From: JAXLSZ01 sp046330315
Lineage (GTDB): Bacteria; Actinomycetota; Thermoleophilia; Solirubrobacterales; 70-9
Assembly: GCA_046330315.1 (NCBI GenBank)
Contig: JAXLSZ010000005.1
Coordinates: 310,001-374,000 of the forward strand
Direction: 5' to 3'
Length of the DNA: 64,000 bases
Made by a program: the position numbers and the translations under genes. Every line of letters begins with the position of its first letter. Positions within the stretch are counted from its first letter, which is position 1. Shown here piece by piece: positions 1-6,921 of this stretch. Below the pieces are notes generated by a model. It saw nothing but the letters and a program-made list of their open reading frames with translations. It was not told the DNA's origin and searched no databases.

Positions 1-559
1 AGCGATCGCGAAGCTGCCAGAGCAGCAAGGCGCAGAAGGACATCGCCACGGTCTCGTAGACCGGCGTCGGGTGGACCGTCTGAGTGGTCGGAACGGTGCC
101 GTCGGGATAGGCCATCGCCCACGGCCCGTCCCAGGCCTTGCCGTAGTCGCCGTCGCCGGAAAGCTGGCAGCCGCAGCGCCCGATCGCGTAGCCGATCGCC
201 AGCGCCGGAGCGCAGACGTCGAGCAGGACGAGGTTGAGGAAACCCCGGTAGCGCGCCCAGAGGATCACCGCGATCGCGCCGCCGATCGCGCCCCCGTACC
301 AGACCAGGCCCGAGCCCGAGAACAGGTTGCCGATCAGGTCGTGGCGGACCTCGTCGTAATTCTCGACCACGTAGTAGATGCGCGAGCCGACCACTCCCCC
401 GACCAGCGCGGCGAAGCACATCTCGTAGGCCCAGTCGGCCGATTTGCCGATCTCCGGAAGGCGCTTGGCGATCAGCGCGCCGGCGGCGATGAAGCCGAGC
501 GCGAACATGATCCCGAAGGTCTGCAGGGTGAGGGGGCCTATGTGGATCTCGGGGTACAC
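1..559 (-). CDS. lgt: Prolipoprotein diacylglyceryl transferase, 3-prime end cut by window edge
   Basis: Lgt transfers diacylglycerol from phosphatidylglycerol to the lipobox cysteine of prolipoproteins in the cytoplasmic membrane. Reading the minus strand from a GTG at 559 gives an opening VYPEIHIGPLTLQTFG, then hydrophobic helices, then the Lgt signature region with YAIGRCGCQLSGDGDYG and HPTPVYE near residues 125-170. An in-frame TAG four codons upstream of the GTG fixes the start. The C-terminal part lies outside the window. The start codon is only 13 bases past the 3-prime end of a co-oriented tRNA-Glu gene, so lgt may be expressed from the tRNA transcript. Identity is confident; completeness cannot be judged. 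Confidence 0.9.
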   Translation of the reverse strand, partial: MYPEIHIGPLTLQTFGIMFALGFIAAGALIAKRLPEIGKSADWAYEMCFAALVGGVVGSRIYYVVENYDEVRHDLIGNLFSGSGLVWYGGAIGGAIAVILWARYRGFLNLVLLDVCAPALAIGYAIGRCGCQLSGDGDYGKAWDGPWAMAYPDGTVPTTQTVHPTPVYETVAMSFCALLLWQLRDR

Positions 560-572
560 GCGACCGTTCTAA

Positions 573-644
573 TAGCCCCGTCGAGGATCGAACTCGAACC
601 TGGACATTGAAAGCGTCCTGTGCTGACCATTACACCACGGGGCC
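573..644 (-). tRNA. tRNA-Glu (anticodon TTC)
   Basis: Read on the minus strand, the 7-bp acceptor GGCCCCG/CGGGGCT (with a G-U end pair), a D-arm, the anticodon stem GGACG/TGTCC with loop CTTTCAA, and the T-arm TCGAG-TTCGATC-CTCGA fold into a standard cloverleaf. The anticodon at 609-611 is TTC (Glu). The discriminator is A at 573. CCA is not encoded, so it must be added after transcription. Confidence 0.93.
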
Positions 645-703
645 GGGCCCACCCAGTCTAGGCGCGTGCCGACGGGTGCCCGATTTCCGTCCGGGCCGGT
701 CCC

Positions 704-723
704 GATAATCGAACATATGTTCG
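704..723 (+). promoter_or_regulatory. -10 element fused to a perfect LexA/SOS box over a start codon
   Basis: GATAAT at 704-709 fits a -10 element. It is followed immediately by the perfect 14-bp palindrome CGAACATATGTTCG at 710-723, which matches the Gram-positive LexA (Cheo) box CGAAC-N4-GTTCG. The ATG of the downstream HTH gene (717-719) lies inside the palindrome, 7 bases after the -10. Transcription would therefore start at or next to the ATG (a leaderless mRNA), and bound LexA would cover both the transcription and translation starts. Confidence 0.75.
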
Positions 724-1535
724 TAGGTAGCGGAAGGGCTCAGAAGCCGAGGGAGAGAGAGGAAGCTCGAAGACTGCGGCGTGAGAAGGGCCTGCCCTAC
801 AGGCGGATCGCGGAGATGGTTGGCGTATCCACCAACAGTGTCTTCAACTGGACCCGCGACATTCCGATTACCGAACAGCAGCGACGCCGGAACGCGGCCC
901 ACATGACAGCCGGCACCGAGGCCCACCGCCGCCGGGCGAGGAGATGGAGTGAGACGAGCAGGGCCAAACGTCTGGAATACCAGGCGGAGGGTCGTCGGCG
1001 CGCCCGGGCTGGCGACCCGCATCACCAAGCAGGCTGCATGCTCTACTGGGCAGAAGGCGCAAAGGACCGGAACCGCCTCAAGCTCACAAACTCCGACGTG
1101 CACATGCTCGTCTACTTTCGCTGTTTTCTGACCGAGTGCATGGAGGTCGACCCGGACAAGATCAGGTTCCAGGCCAACGTCTATCTGGGCAACGGCTTGA
1201 CGATCGCCGAGATCCATTGCCGGTGGCTTCAGGCTCTCGACCTCCCGAAGAGTTGTCTGCTCAAACCAACGGTCAACTACTTCCCGACATCGAGCAGCGG
1301 AAAGAAGAAGAACCGGCTGCCGTTCGGTGTCGGCTCTATCTCGGTCTGCGACACCCGCCTGGTCCAGCACATCTTCGGGGCGATCCAGGAGTACGGGGGA
1401 TTCGAGGAGCCGCGCTGGCTCGACTGCGACCCGCCTAGGTCAGAAGGGACTCCAGCAGGGCCTTCTGGGCATGCAGGCGGTTCTCGGCCTGGTCCCAGAC
1501 CGCCGAGCGATCGCCGTAGAGGAGGCCCGGGGTGA
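717..1535 (+). CDS. SOS-box HTH protein with possible LAGLIDADG-like C-terminal region
   Basis: A 272-residue protein. Residues about 20-50 form a homeodomain-like helix-turn-helix (GLPYRRIAEMVGVSTNSVFNW). The C-terminal half contains MLYWAEGAKDRNRLKLTNSD and ends naturally near YGGFEEPRWLD. From memory this layout resembles actinobacterial HTH proteins with a homing-endonuclease-like domain; I cannot confirm that fold. The ATG at 717 is preferred to an in-frame upstream GTG at 666 because it sits 7 bases after a -10 and inside a LexA box. Base composition is less GC-extreme than the neighbours, suggesting transfer. The last 33 codons run antisense through the end of argF, so the original stop may have been lost. 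The function is unknown; a DNA-damage role is inferred only from the operator. Confidence 0.7.
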   Translation: MFVGSGRAQKPREREEARRLRREKGLPYRRIAEMVGVSTNSVFNWTRDIPITEQQRRRNAAHMTAGTEAHRRRARRWSETSRAKRLEYQAEGRRRARAGDPHHQAGCMLYWAEGAKDRNRLKLTNSDVHMLVYFRCFLTECMEVDPDKIRFQANVYLGNGLTIAEIHCRWLQALDLPKSCLLKPTVNYFPTSSSGKKKNRLPFGVGSISVCDTRLVQHIFGAIQEYGGFEEPRWLDCDPPRSEGTPAGPSGHAGGSRPGPRPPSDRRRGGPG

Positions 1536-2319
1536 TCTCCTCGCCGGGGTGGGCGGGGAGGCAGTGCAGGACGACGGCCCGGTCCGAGGCCGCCGCGAGG
1601 AGGTCCTCGTCGAGCCGGTAGGGGGCGAGGTCCGTCCTTCTGCGCTCGGCCTCGGCAGGGTCGTCGCCCATGCTCACCCAGACGTCGGTGTAGAGGGCAT
1701 CGGCGCCCTCGGCGGCGGCCCTCGGGTCCTCGGTCAGGACCGCTCGGTGGCCCTGCTCGAGCTGGTATCCGTCCGGGGCGGCGACCGCGAAGCGCACGTC
1801 CGCCCGCTCGCAGGCGATCGCCAGAGAGCGGGCGACGTTGTTGCCGTCACCCACGTAGGCGAGCTTCAGCCCCTCGAGGTCGCCGAATCGCTCGGCGAGC
1901 GTCATCAGGTCGGCCAGCGCCTGGCAGGGATGGTGGACGGGGGTGAGGGCGTTGACGACCGGCACCCCGGCGGCGCCGGCCAGCTCCTCGACCGACTCGT
2001 GCGACGCCGCCCGGATCACGACCGCGTCCACGTAGCGGGAGAGGACCCTGGCGGTGTCGCCGACGGACTCCCCGCGGCGTAGCTGCATCTCCTCCCCGCT
2101 CAGCACGACGGGAGTCCCCCCCATCTCCGCGACCGCGACCTCGAACGAGACCCGGGTCCGGGTCGAGGGCATCTCGAAGACCAGGGCGACGGTCCGCCCG
2201 GCGAGCAGCTCCGAGCCGAGCCGGTCGGCCCGGCCCGCCTTCAGCTCGCGGGCCCGGTCGAGCAGCGATCGCAGCTCGAAGGCTCCCAGCTCCTCGCCTG
2301 TGAGGAAGTGCCTCGGCAA
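1435..2319 (-). CDS. argF: Ornithine carbamoyltransferase
   Basis: ArgF condenses ornithine and carbamoyl phosphate to citrulline in arginine synthesis. The 294-residue protein carries the carbamoyl-phosphate motif STRTR (52-56), HPCQ (130-133) and the ornithine-binding HCLP (252-255), in the right order and spacing. The TTG at 2319 gives the family-typical N-terminus MPRHFLTGEEL and lies 7 bases after a TAGTAT -10 element. An ATG at 2358 would add 13 residues and overlap the divergent gene, so I rejected it. No other arg gene is adjacent. The 3-prime end overlaps the convergent HTH gene by about 100 bases. Confidence 0.93.
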   Translation of the reverse strand: MPRHFLTGEELGAFELRSLLDRARELKAGRADRLGSELLAGRTVALVFEMPSTRTRVSFEVAVAEMGGTPVVLSGEEMQLRRGESVGDTARVLSRYVDAVVIRAASHESVEELAGAAGVPVVNALTPVHHPCQALADLMTLAERFGDLEGLKLAYVGDGNNVARSLAIACERADVRFAVAAPDGYQLEQGHRAVLTEDPRAAAEGADALYTDVWVSMGDDPAEAERRRTDLAPYRLDEDLLAAASDRAVVLHCLPAHPGEEITPGLLYGDRSAVWDQAENRLHAQKALLESLLT

Positions 2320-2325
2320 GGCGCG

Positions 2326-2332
2326 GATACTA
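2326..2332. promoter_or_regulatory. Overlapping divergent -10 elements (argF / EEP hydrolase)
   Basis: The A/T core ATACTA at 2327-2332 reads as TAGTAT on the minus strand, 7 bases before the argF TTG (2319). On the plus strand GATACT at 2326-2331 lies 7 bases before a GTG (2339). The whole gap between the two start codons is 19 bases, so both genes probably use this one core for leaderless transcripts. No clear -35 hexamers are visible. Confidence 0.6.
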
Positions 2333-2338
2333 CGCGTG

Positions 2339-3196
2339 GTGGAGCTGCGGGCGATCACCTGGAACCTCTTTCACGGGCGCGACCACCCGCCCGATCCGGC
2401 CCTGCTGACCTGGCGCTCGCGACTGCTCCGGATCACCGAGCACGACGGCACCCACGCCCAGGTCAACCGCAGCCTGCTCGACGAGTTCGCCTCGGTGATC
2501 GCCGCCCGCGAATGGGACGTGGCACTCCTCCAGGAGTGCCCGCCCCGGTTCGCCCGCCCGCTCGCCGAGCGCACGGGGGCCGATGCCCACCGGGTCCTGA
2601 CCTCGCGCAACTCGCTGGCCCCGCTGCGCACCGCGCTGGCGCTCGCGAACCCCGACCTGATCGCCTCCGGGGAGGGCGGCTCCAACCTGACGCTGGTGCG
2701 GCGCTCTGGCCCGCTCGGGCGGATCGCCGAGCGCGGGGAGGTGACGATCTGCGAGCGCCGCCCGGAGCGGCGGGCGATGGCGCTGACGCGGACCTCCTCC
2801 GGCCTGTGCATCGCCAACCTGCACGCGACCAGCGGCGCGCCCGAGCAGACCTCGCGCGAGCTGCCGGCGGCGGCCGCGGCGGCGGTGGCATTCGCCGGCG
2901 AGGCCCCCCTGCTCTTCGGGGGAGACCTGAACCTCAGACCGGGCCGTGACCCCGCGCCCTTCGAGCTGCTCGCCCGGGAGTTCGGGCTGGCGCCGGTGAC
3001 CGGACCGGACTCGATCGACCACCTCCTCGTTAGAGGCCTGGAGGTCGTCGAGTCGCCGCACCCCTGGCCGGCCGCCGATCGCGAGGTCGGCGGCCCGGGA
3101 GGGCTTCGCATCAGGCTCTCCGACCACGCCCCGGTCGAAGCGGTCTTCCGGTCGAAGGCGGCCGCGGCTCGCCCCGGGGCCGCGGGGATGCCATAG
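2339..3196 (+). CDS. Endonuclease/exonuclease/phosphatase (EEP) family hydrolase
   Basis: A 285-residue cytosolic protein with the EEP (DNase I-like) fold signature: TWNLFHGRD near the N-terminus, LLQECPP (metal-binding Glu) near residue 65, IANLHATSG in the middle, GGDLNLRPG near 200, and a C-terminal LSDHAPVEA with the catalytic Asp-His pair. The substrate (nucleic acid, lipid or sugar phosphate) cannot be told from sequence. GTG 2339 is chosen because it lies 7 bases after the -10 core shared with argF; GTG 2336 is the alternative. No signal peptide is seen, unlike the second EEP protein at 19339. Confidence 0.8.
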   Translation: MELRAITWNLFHGRDHPPDPALLTWRSRLLRITEHDGTHAQVNRSLLDEFASVIAAREWDVALLQECPPRFARPLAERTGADAHRVLTSRNSLAPLRTALALANPDLIASGEGGSNLTLVRRSGPLGRIAERGEVTICERRPERRAMALTRTSSGLCIANLHATSGAPEQTSRELPAAAAAAVAFAGEAPLLFGGDLNLRPGRDPAPFELLAREFGLAPVTGPDSIDHLLVRGLEVVESPHPWPAADREVGGPGGLRIRLSDHAPVEAVFRSKAAAARPGAAGMP

Positions 3197-3229
3197 TCCA
3201 GCCAACCCGATCGAGAGGAGGCTGGCCCG

Positions 3230-3742
3230 ATGGCCGCGAGGAAGAAGTCGAAGAAGAGCGAACCGACCGCCGGCCTGGACAAGAGCGTGGAGAGCTTCCG
3301 CGAGAGCCTGGAGCGGAGCGTCACCGTCAGCCGGGAGCGCCTCCAGGAGGTGGTCGACGACGCGGTGCGGCGCGGCCGGATGACCAGGGGCGACGCCGAG
3401 AGGCTGGTCTCCGACCTGCTGAGCCGCAGCCGCAAGCAGACCGACACCCTGGTCAAGGAGCTGGAGAGGCTGCTCAGGCAGGCCCGCCGCCAGGTCGAGG
3501 GCGCCGGTCGCACGGCGCGCGACACCGCCGACCCCGCGCTGGCCCGGGCCGACCGGCTGCGCCGCCGCGCCGGAGTCCCGGCGGCCTTCCCGATCACCGC
3601 CTACGACCAGCTGACCGCGGCACAGATCAAGTCCCGGCTGGGTGACCTGACGCCGGCCGAGCTACGCAAGGTGCGCGACTACGAGAAGCGCAACCGCAAG
3701 CGCAAGGGCGTGATCTCGACGATCGAGAAGAAGCTGGGCTGA
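3230..3742 (+). CDS. Phasin-like helical protein of unknown function
   Basis: A 170-residue, highly charged, almost entirely helical protein. A Lys-rich N-terminus is followed by a long coiled-coil-like stretch (about residues 20-100) similar in feel to phasin or PHA-granule proteins. A C-terminal module (about 120-170, including LTAAQIKSRLGDLTPAELRK) recurs, as I recall, in other actinobacterial proteins as a small helical domain. An AGGAGG-like ribosome site precedes the ATG. The last codons and stop are tandemly duplicated just downstream. No enzymatic motif is visible; a structural or nucleoid/granule role would be a guess. Confidence 0.65.
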   Translation: MAARKKSKKSEPTAGLDKSVESFRESLERSVTVSRERLQEVVDDAVRRGRMTRGDAERLVSDLLSRSRKQTDTLVKELERLLRQARRQVEGAGRTARDTADPALARADRLRRRAGVPAAFPITAYDQLTAAQIKSRLGDLTPAELRKVRDYEKRNRKRKGVISTIEKKLG

Positions 3743-3764
3743 GCGAGAAGAAGCTGGGCTGAGC
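3725..3764. repeat. 20-bp tandem duplication of a gene 3-prime end
   Basis: The unit gagaagaagctgggctgagc occurs twice with no mismatch (3725-3744 and 3745-3764). The first copy encodes the last residues and the TGA stop of the phasin-like gene. The second copy is downstream of that stop. Confidence 0.95.
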
Positions 3765-3785
3765 GCCGGCGGCTGAGGCCACCCC

Positions 3786-3865
3786 GGGAGAAAGTCCGCG
3801 GCTCCGGGGAGAGGTCCGCGGCCACCGCCGGGAGAAGTCCGCGGCCGTCAGGAGAAGTCCGCGGC
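3786..3865. repeat. Four degenerate copies of the peptidase gene 3-prime end
   Basis: The motif ggagaagtccgcggc recurs at about 3786, 3806, 3830 and 3851 with small changes. The last copy is the true coding end (minus strand, A-A-D-F-S) of the peptidase gene. The others extend outward through its stop into the gap between the two convergent genes. Confidence 0.85.
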
Positions 3866-5320
3866 GAGGTCGTCGAAGCGAAGCTCCTCGGAGAGCTGCT
3901 CGGACAGCAGCTCGTCGGCGCGCAGCCGCTGGCCCTCCCTCCACAGCCCCTCGAGCCACGCGCCGGCCGAGGGATCCCGGTACCAGAGCTTGTCGAAGCG
4001 GGCGCTAAGGTGCTCCCGCCAGCGCCGCTCCAGCGCCCAGGCGCGCAGGTAGGCCGCCACGTAGAAGCCGCCGTCCACGTCGTCCAGCCAGGGCTCCTGC
4101 GGCCACGGGATCCCCGACGCCGACCGCATCAGCTCCGCGTAGCGGGCCGGCATCGCCGCGAGGTCCGCGCCGCCCGAGTGGAGCTCCAGCTCGTAGACGA
4201 TCTTGGCGGCGTAGCGGCGCAGGAAGTAGATGCGCACGGCGCGCGCATGCGAGAGAACCGGGGCGGGGTCGGTCCCGAGCACCGATGCGATCCAGGCCTC
4301 CTCCTCGGCGATGTGCTCGATCAGGAAGGCGAAGGACTCGGTCACCGAATTGTCGCCGAGGTAGCGGTAGGCGACGGGCAGGGAGGGGTCGACGTTCGCG
4401 TAGTGCTCGGCATGCCCCCCCTCGTGAAAGAGCGCCGCGTAGTCCTCGCGCCCGCCGACCCTGGGAACGACCAGGTAGACCTCGTCGGGCACCCGGACCG
4501 GCGCGCAGTAGGCGCGCGGGCTCTTGGTGGGGCGGGTCTCGGTGTCGAAGACGATGTTGGGCTGGGCACCCAGGTCGAGCCCCAGGCCGGCCATCGTCTC
4601 GGTGAAGGCCCCCAGCAGGCGCTCCCCCGGGAACTGCGCGTCGAGGTCCGGGGCTCGGAAGAGCCTGGCCAGGTCCGAGCGCCGCACCTCTCGCGCCTCC
4701 ATCCCGAGGACCTGCCTGTACTGGGGGACGATCAGCTCCGGGTGCGCTTGCCCGGTGGCTTCGAGGAACCTCCTGGCCTGGGCGGCGAGGGCCTCGAGAT
4801 CCACCCCTCGCAGCTCCCCGTAGGCGGCGGCGTAGCTCGGCCAGCCGAGCTCCGCGACCAGCGCGTGTGAGCGCTCGAGCACGCCCAGGTGCAGGGGATT
4901 GAGCTCGCTCGCGAGCAGCTCCGAGCGAGCCTGCTCGATCTCCGCGCGGCGAGCGGGGTCGGGCTCGTTCGCCTGCTCGACCGGAGCCATGCGGTAGGGA
5001 ATCGCCTCGCCGTCGAGCACGATCTCCAGCTCGGCCTCGCGGCCGGCGAGCGCCTCCTCCTCGGGGGCGCACGCCCTCCCGAGGTACCCCCCGACCGCGA
5101 ACTCCAGCAGGTAGGCAGCCTGCCGCCTCTCCTCGCCCTCCGACCCCTCCCGCGCCTCCCTGATCTCCTCGACGGCGGCGCGATCGAACAGGCCCGGATG
5201 CCTCGCGTAGACCGCCTCGACCTGATAGCAGGGCTTCTGCCCGGAGAAGTGCAGGTGGTACTCGCGGTCGAGGTCGGTGAGGAAACGCTCGGCGGCGGCG
5301 GCGTAGGAGTCGAGGTCCAT
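3848..5320 (-). CDS. M3/M32-like zinc metallopeptidase (HEGGH)
   Basis: A 490-residue, mostly helical cytosolic protein. It has a zinc motif HEGGH at about 297-301, a conserved variant of HExxH, and a third-ligand candidate Glu in SVTES about 25 residues later, as in the M3/M32 gluzincins. Downstream Tyr-rich segments (DGGFYVAAYLRAWALE) fit the same fold. It probably trims peptides; no signal peptide is seen. The gene is divergent from the RlmD-type gene across 22 bases and convergent with the phasin-like gene. Its 3-prime end is repeated four times. Confidence 0.75.
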   Translation of the reverse strand: MDLDSYAAAAERFLTDLDREYHLHFSGQKPCYQVEAVYARHPGLFDRAAVEEIREAREGSEGEERRQAAYLLEFAVGGYLGRACAPEEEALAGREAELEIVLDGEAIPYRMAPVEQANEPDPARRAEIEQARSELLASELNPLHLGVLERSHALVAELGWPSYAAAYGELRGVDLEALAAQARRFLEATGQAHPELIVPQYRQVLGMEAREVRRSDLARLFRAPDLDAQFPGERLLGAFTETMAGLGLDLGAQPNIVFDTETRPTKSPRAYCAPVRVPDEVYLVVPRVGGREDYAALFHEGGHAEHYANVDPSLPVAYRYLGDNSVTESFAFLIEHIAEEEAWIASVLGTDPAPVLSHARAVRIYFLRRYAAKIVYELELHSGGADLAAMPARYAELMRSASGIPWPQEPWLDDVDGGFYVAAYLRAWALERRWREHLSARFDKLWYRDPSAGAWLEGLWREGQRLRADELLSEQLSEELRFDDLAADFS

Positions 5321-5342
5321 CGGCGGCTGCCACGATAGAGCG

Positions 5343-6710
5343 GTGAGCGCGACGCCTCAGCGCCGGGAGCGGACCGAGGCTCCCCCTGCCGAGGGGGGGT
5401 CGAGGCCGCGGCGCGGCGATCAGCTCGAGCTGGCGGTCGAGACCCTGGTCTACGGAGGGCGGGGGCTGGCCAGGGCGGGCGGCTTCGTCGTCTTCGTCGC
5501 CGGGGGGCTCCCGGGCGATCTCGTCCGCGCGCGCGTCACCGGGTCCAAGCGCGCCTTCGCCGAGGCGACGGTCACCGAGCTGCTGCGCCCCAGCCCCGAC
5601 CGGGTCGCCGACCGCTGCCTGCACGAGGGGGCGCCCTGCCCGGGGGCGCCGTGGCAAGGCCTTCCCTACGAGCGCCAGCTCGCCTTCAAGAGCGAGCAGG
5701 TGGACGACTCGCTGCGGCGGATCGGTGGCCTGGACGGCTACGAGCTGGAGCCGGCCGTCCCCGCCACGGAGACCTGGCGCTATCGCAACAAGCTCGAGTA
5801 CTCCTTCGGGGAGCGCGACGGCGAGACCGTGCTCGGCTTCCACCCGCGGGGGCGCTGGGACCTGGTCGTGGACCTGGAGGACTGCCTGCTGGCCTCCGAG
5901 CGGGGGAACGAGGCGCGCAACGAGGTTCGCGCCTGGGCGAGGCGCGAGGGCATCGGCGTCTCCGACGGGCGCGGCGGGGGCATCCTGCGCAACCTGGTGG
6001 TCCGCGAGGGACGCCGCAGCGGCCAGATGCAGACCCGCCTGGTGACCTCGCCCGGGCGCTTCCCCAGGCCCCCGGTGGACCTGCACACGGTGATCGAGGG
6101 ACCCTCGGGCGGCACCGACGGACCGACCGGCGTGCTGGGCAGCGAGCGGCTCTCCGAGGAGGTCGCCGGGCTGCGGATCGAGCTCTCCCATGGCGCCTTC
6201 TTCCAGACCAACACCGAGATGGCAGACCGCCTCTACGGGGTGGTCGGCGGGTACGCTGCCCTGGGCGGCACCGAGCGGGTCTTCGACCTCTACTGCGGGG
6301 CGGGGACGATCGGGCTCTCCCTGGCGCGATCCGCCGGCGAGGTCTGGGGCCTGGAGATCTCCTCCGAGGCGGTCGCCGACGCCGAGCGCAACGCGGAGCT
6401 CAACGGGATCGCCAACGCCCGCTTCGTCGCGGCGAACGCGCGAACCGGCCTCGCGCCCCTGCTCGAGCGGGCCGGGCGGCCCGACCTGATGGTCGTCGAC
6501 CCTCCCCGCGCCGGTCTATCCAAGAAGATCGTCAGGCGCCTGATCGAGTGCGAGTCCCCGCGCATCGTCTACGTCTCCTGCAACCCGACCACCCTGGCGC
6601 CCAACGCAGCGCAGCTCTCCGAGGCCGGCTACCGGCTGCGCCGGGTGAGGCCCGTGGACATGTTCCCCCAGACGCCCCACATCGAGTGCGTCGCCCTGCT
6701 GGAGCGCTGA
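5343..6710 (+). CDS. RlmD/TrmA-family 23S rRNA (uracil-5-)-methyltransferase
   Basis: This class transfers a methyl group from SAM to C5 of a uridine in rRNA (or tRNA). The 455-residue protein has an N-terminal TRAM domain (about 25-85), the SAM motif DLYCGAGTIGL near 315, DPPRAGL near 385 and the catalytic Cys in YVSCNPTTL near 413. The Fe-S segment is altered: CLHEGAPCPGAPW lacks the third cysteine of the usual C-x5-C-x2-C. The start is a GTG 6 bases after a weak -10-like CACGAT. Which uridine is modified cannot be assigned here. Confidence 0.88.
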   Translation: MSATPQRRERTEAPPAEGGSRPRRGDQLELAVETLVYGGRGLARAGGFVVFVAGGLPGDLVRARVTGSKRAFAEATVTELLRPSPDRVADRCLHEGAPCPGAPWQGLPYERQLAFKSEQVDDSLRRIGGLDGYELEPAVPATETWRYRNKLEYSFGERDGETVLGFHPRGRWDLVVDLEDCLLASERGNEARNEVRAWARREGIGVSDGRGGGILRNLVVREGRRSGQMQTRLVTSPGRFPRPPVDLHTVIEGPSGGTDGPTGVLGSERLSEEVAGLRIELSHGAFFQTNTEMADRLYGVVGGYAALGGTERVFDLYCGAGTIGLSLARSAGEVWGLEISSEAVADAERNAELNGIANARFVAANARTGLAPLLERAGRPDLMVVDPPRAGLSKKIVRRLIECESPRIVYVSCNPTTLAPNAAQLSEAGYRLRRVRPVDMFPQTPHIECVALLER

Positions 6711-6921
6711 GGCGGCCCACCCGTCGCCCCCGGGGCATCGCCTTCCCCGCCCCGGACCTTCAGGAATCTCTGGCCGTGGCCCCGGACGCGGCCGGCCCGC
6801 AGGAGCTCTCCATCCCCGGCCCCTAATCCCCGGCCCCTACCTTCGCTGTCCTGGCCCCGGACGCGGCGATCTCTCGCCCCCAACACCGGATCTTGGCTTG
6901 TCCTGGCACAATTGCGCACTG

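Noticed and set aside
666..716. GTG 666 as start of the HTH protein
   Set aside because: It lies upstream of the -10 element and LexA box; the extra residues look non-coding.
4005..6191. A 728-codon minus-strand frame across the peptidase and RlmD genes
   Set aside because: It is a shadow of two well-supported genes; the translation is Arg/Pro/Gly junk.
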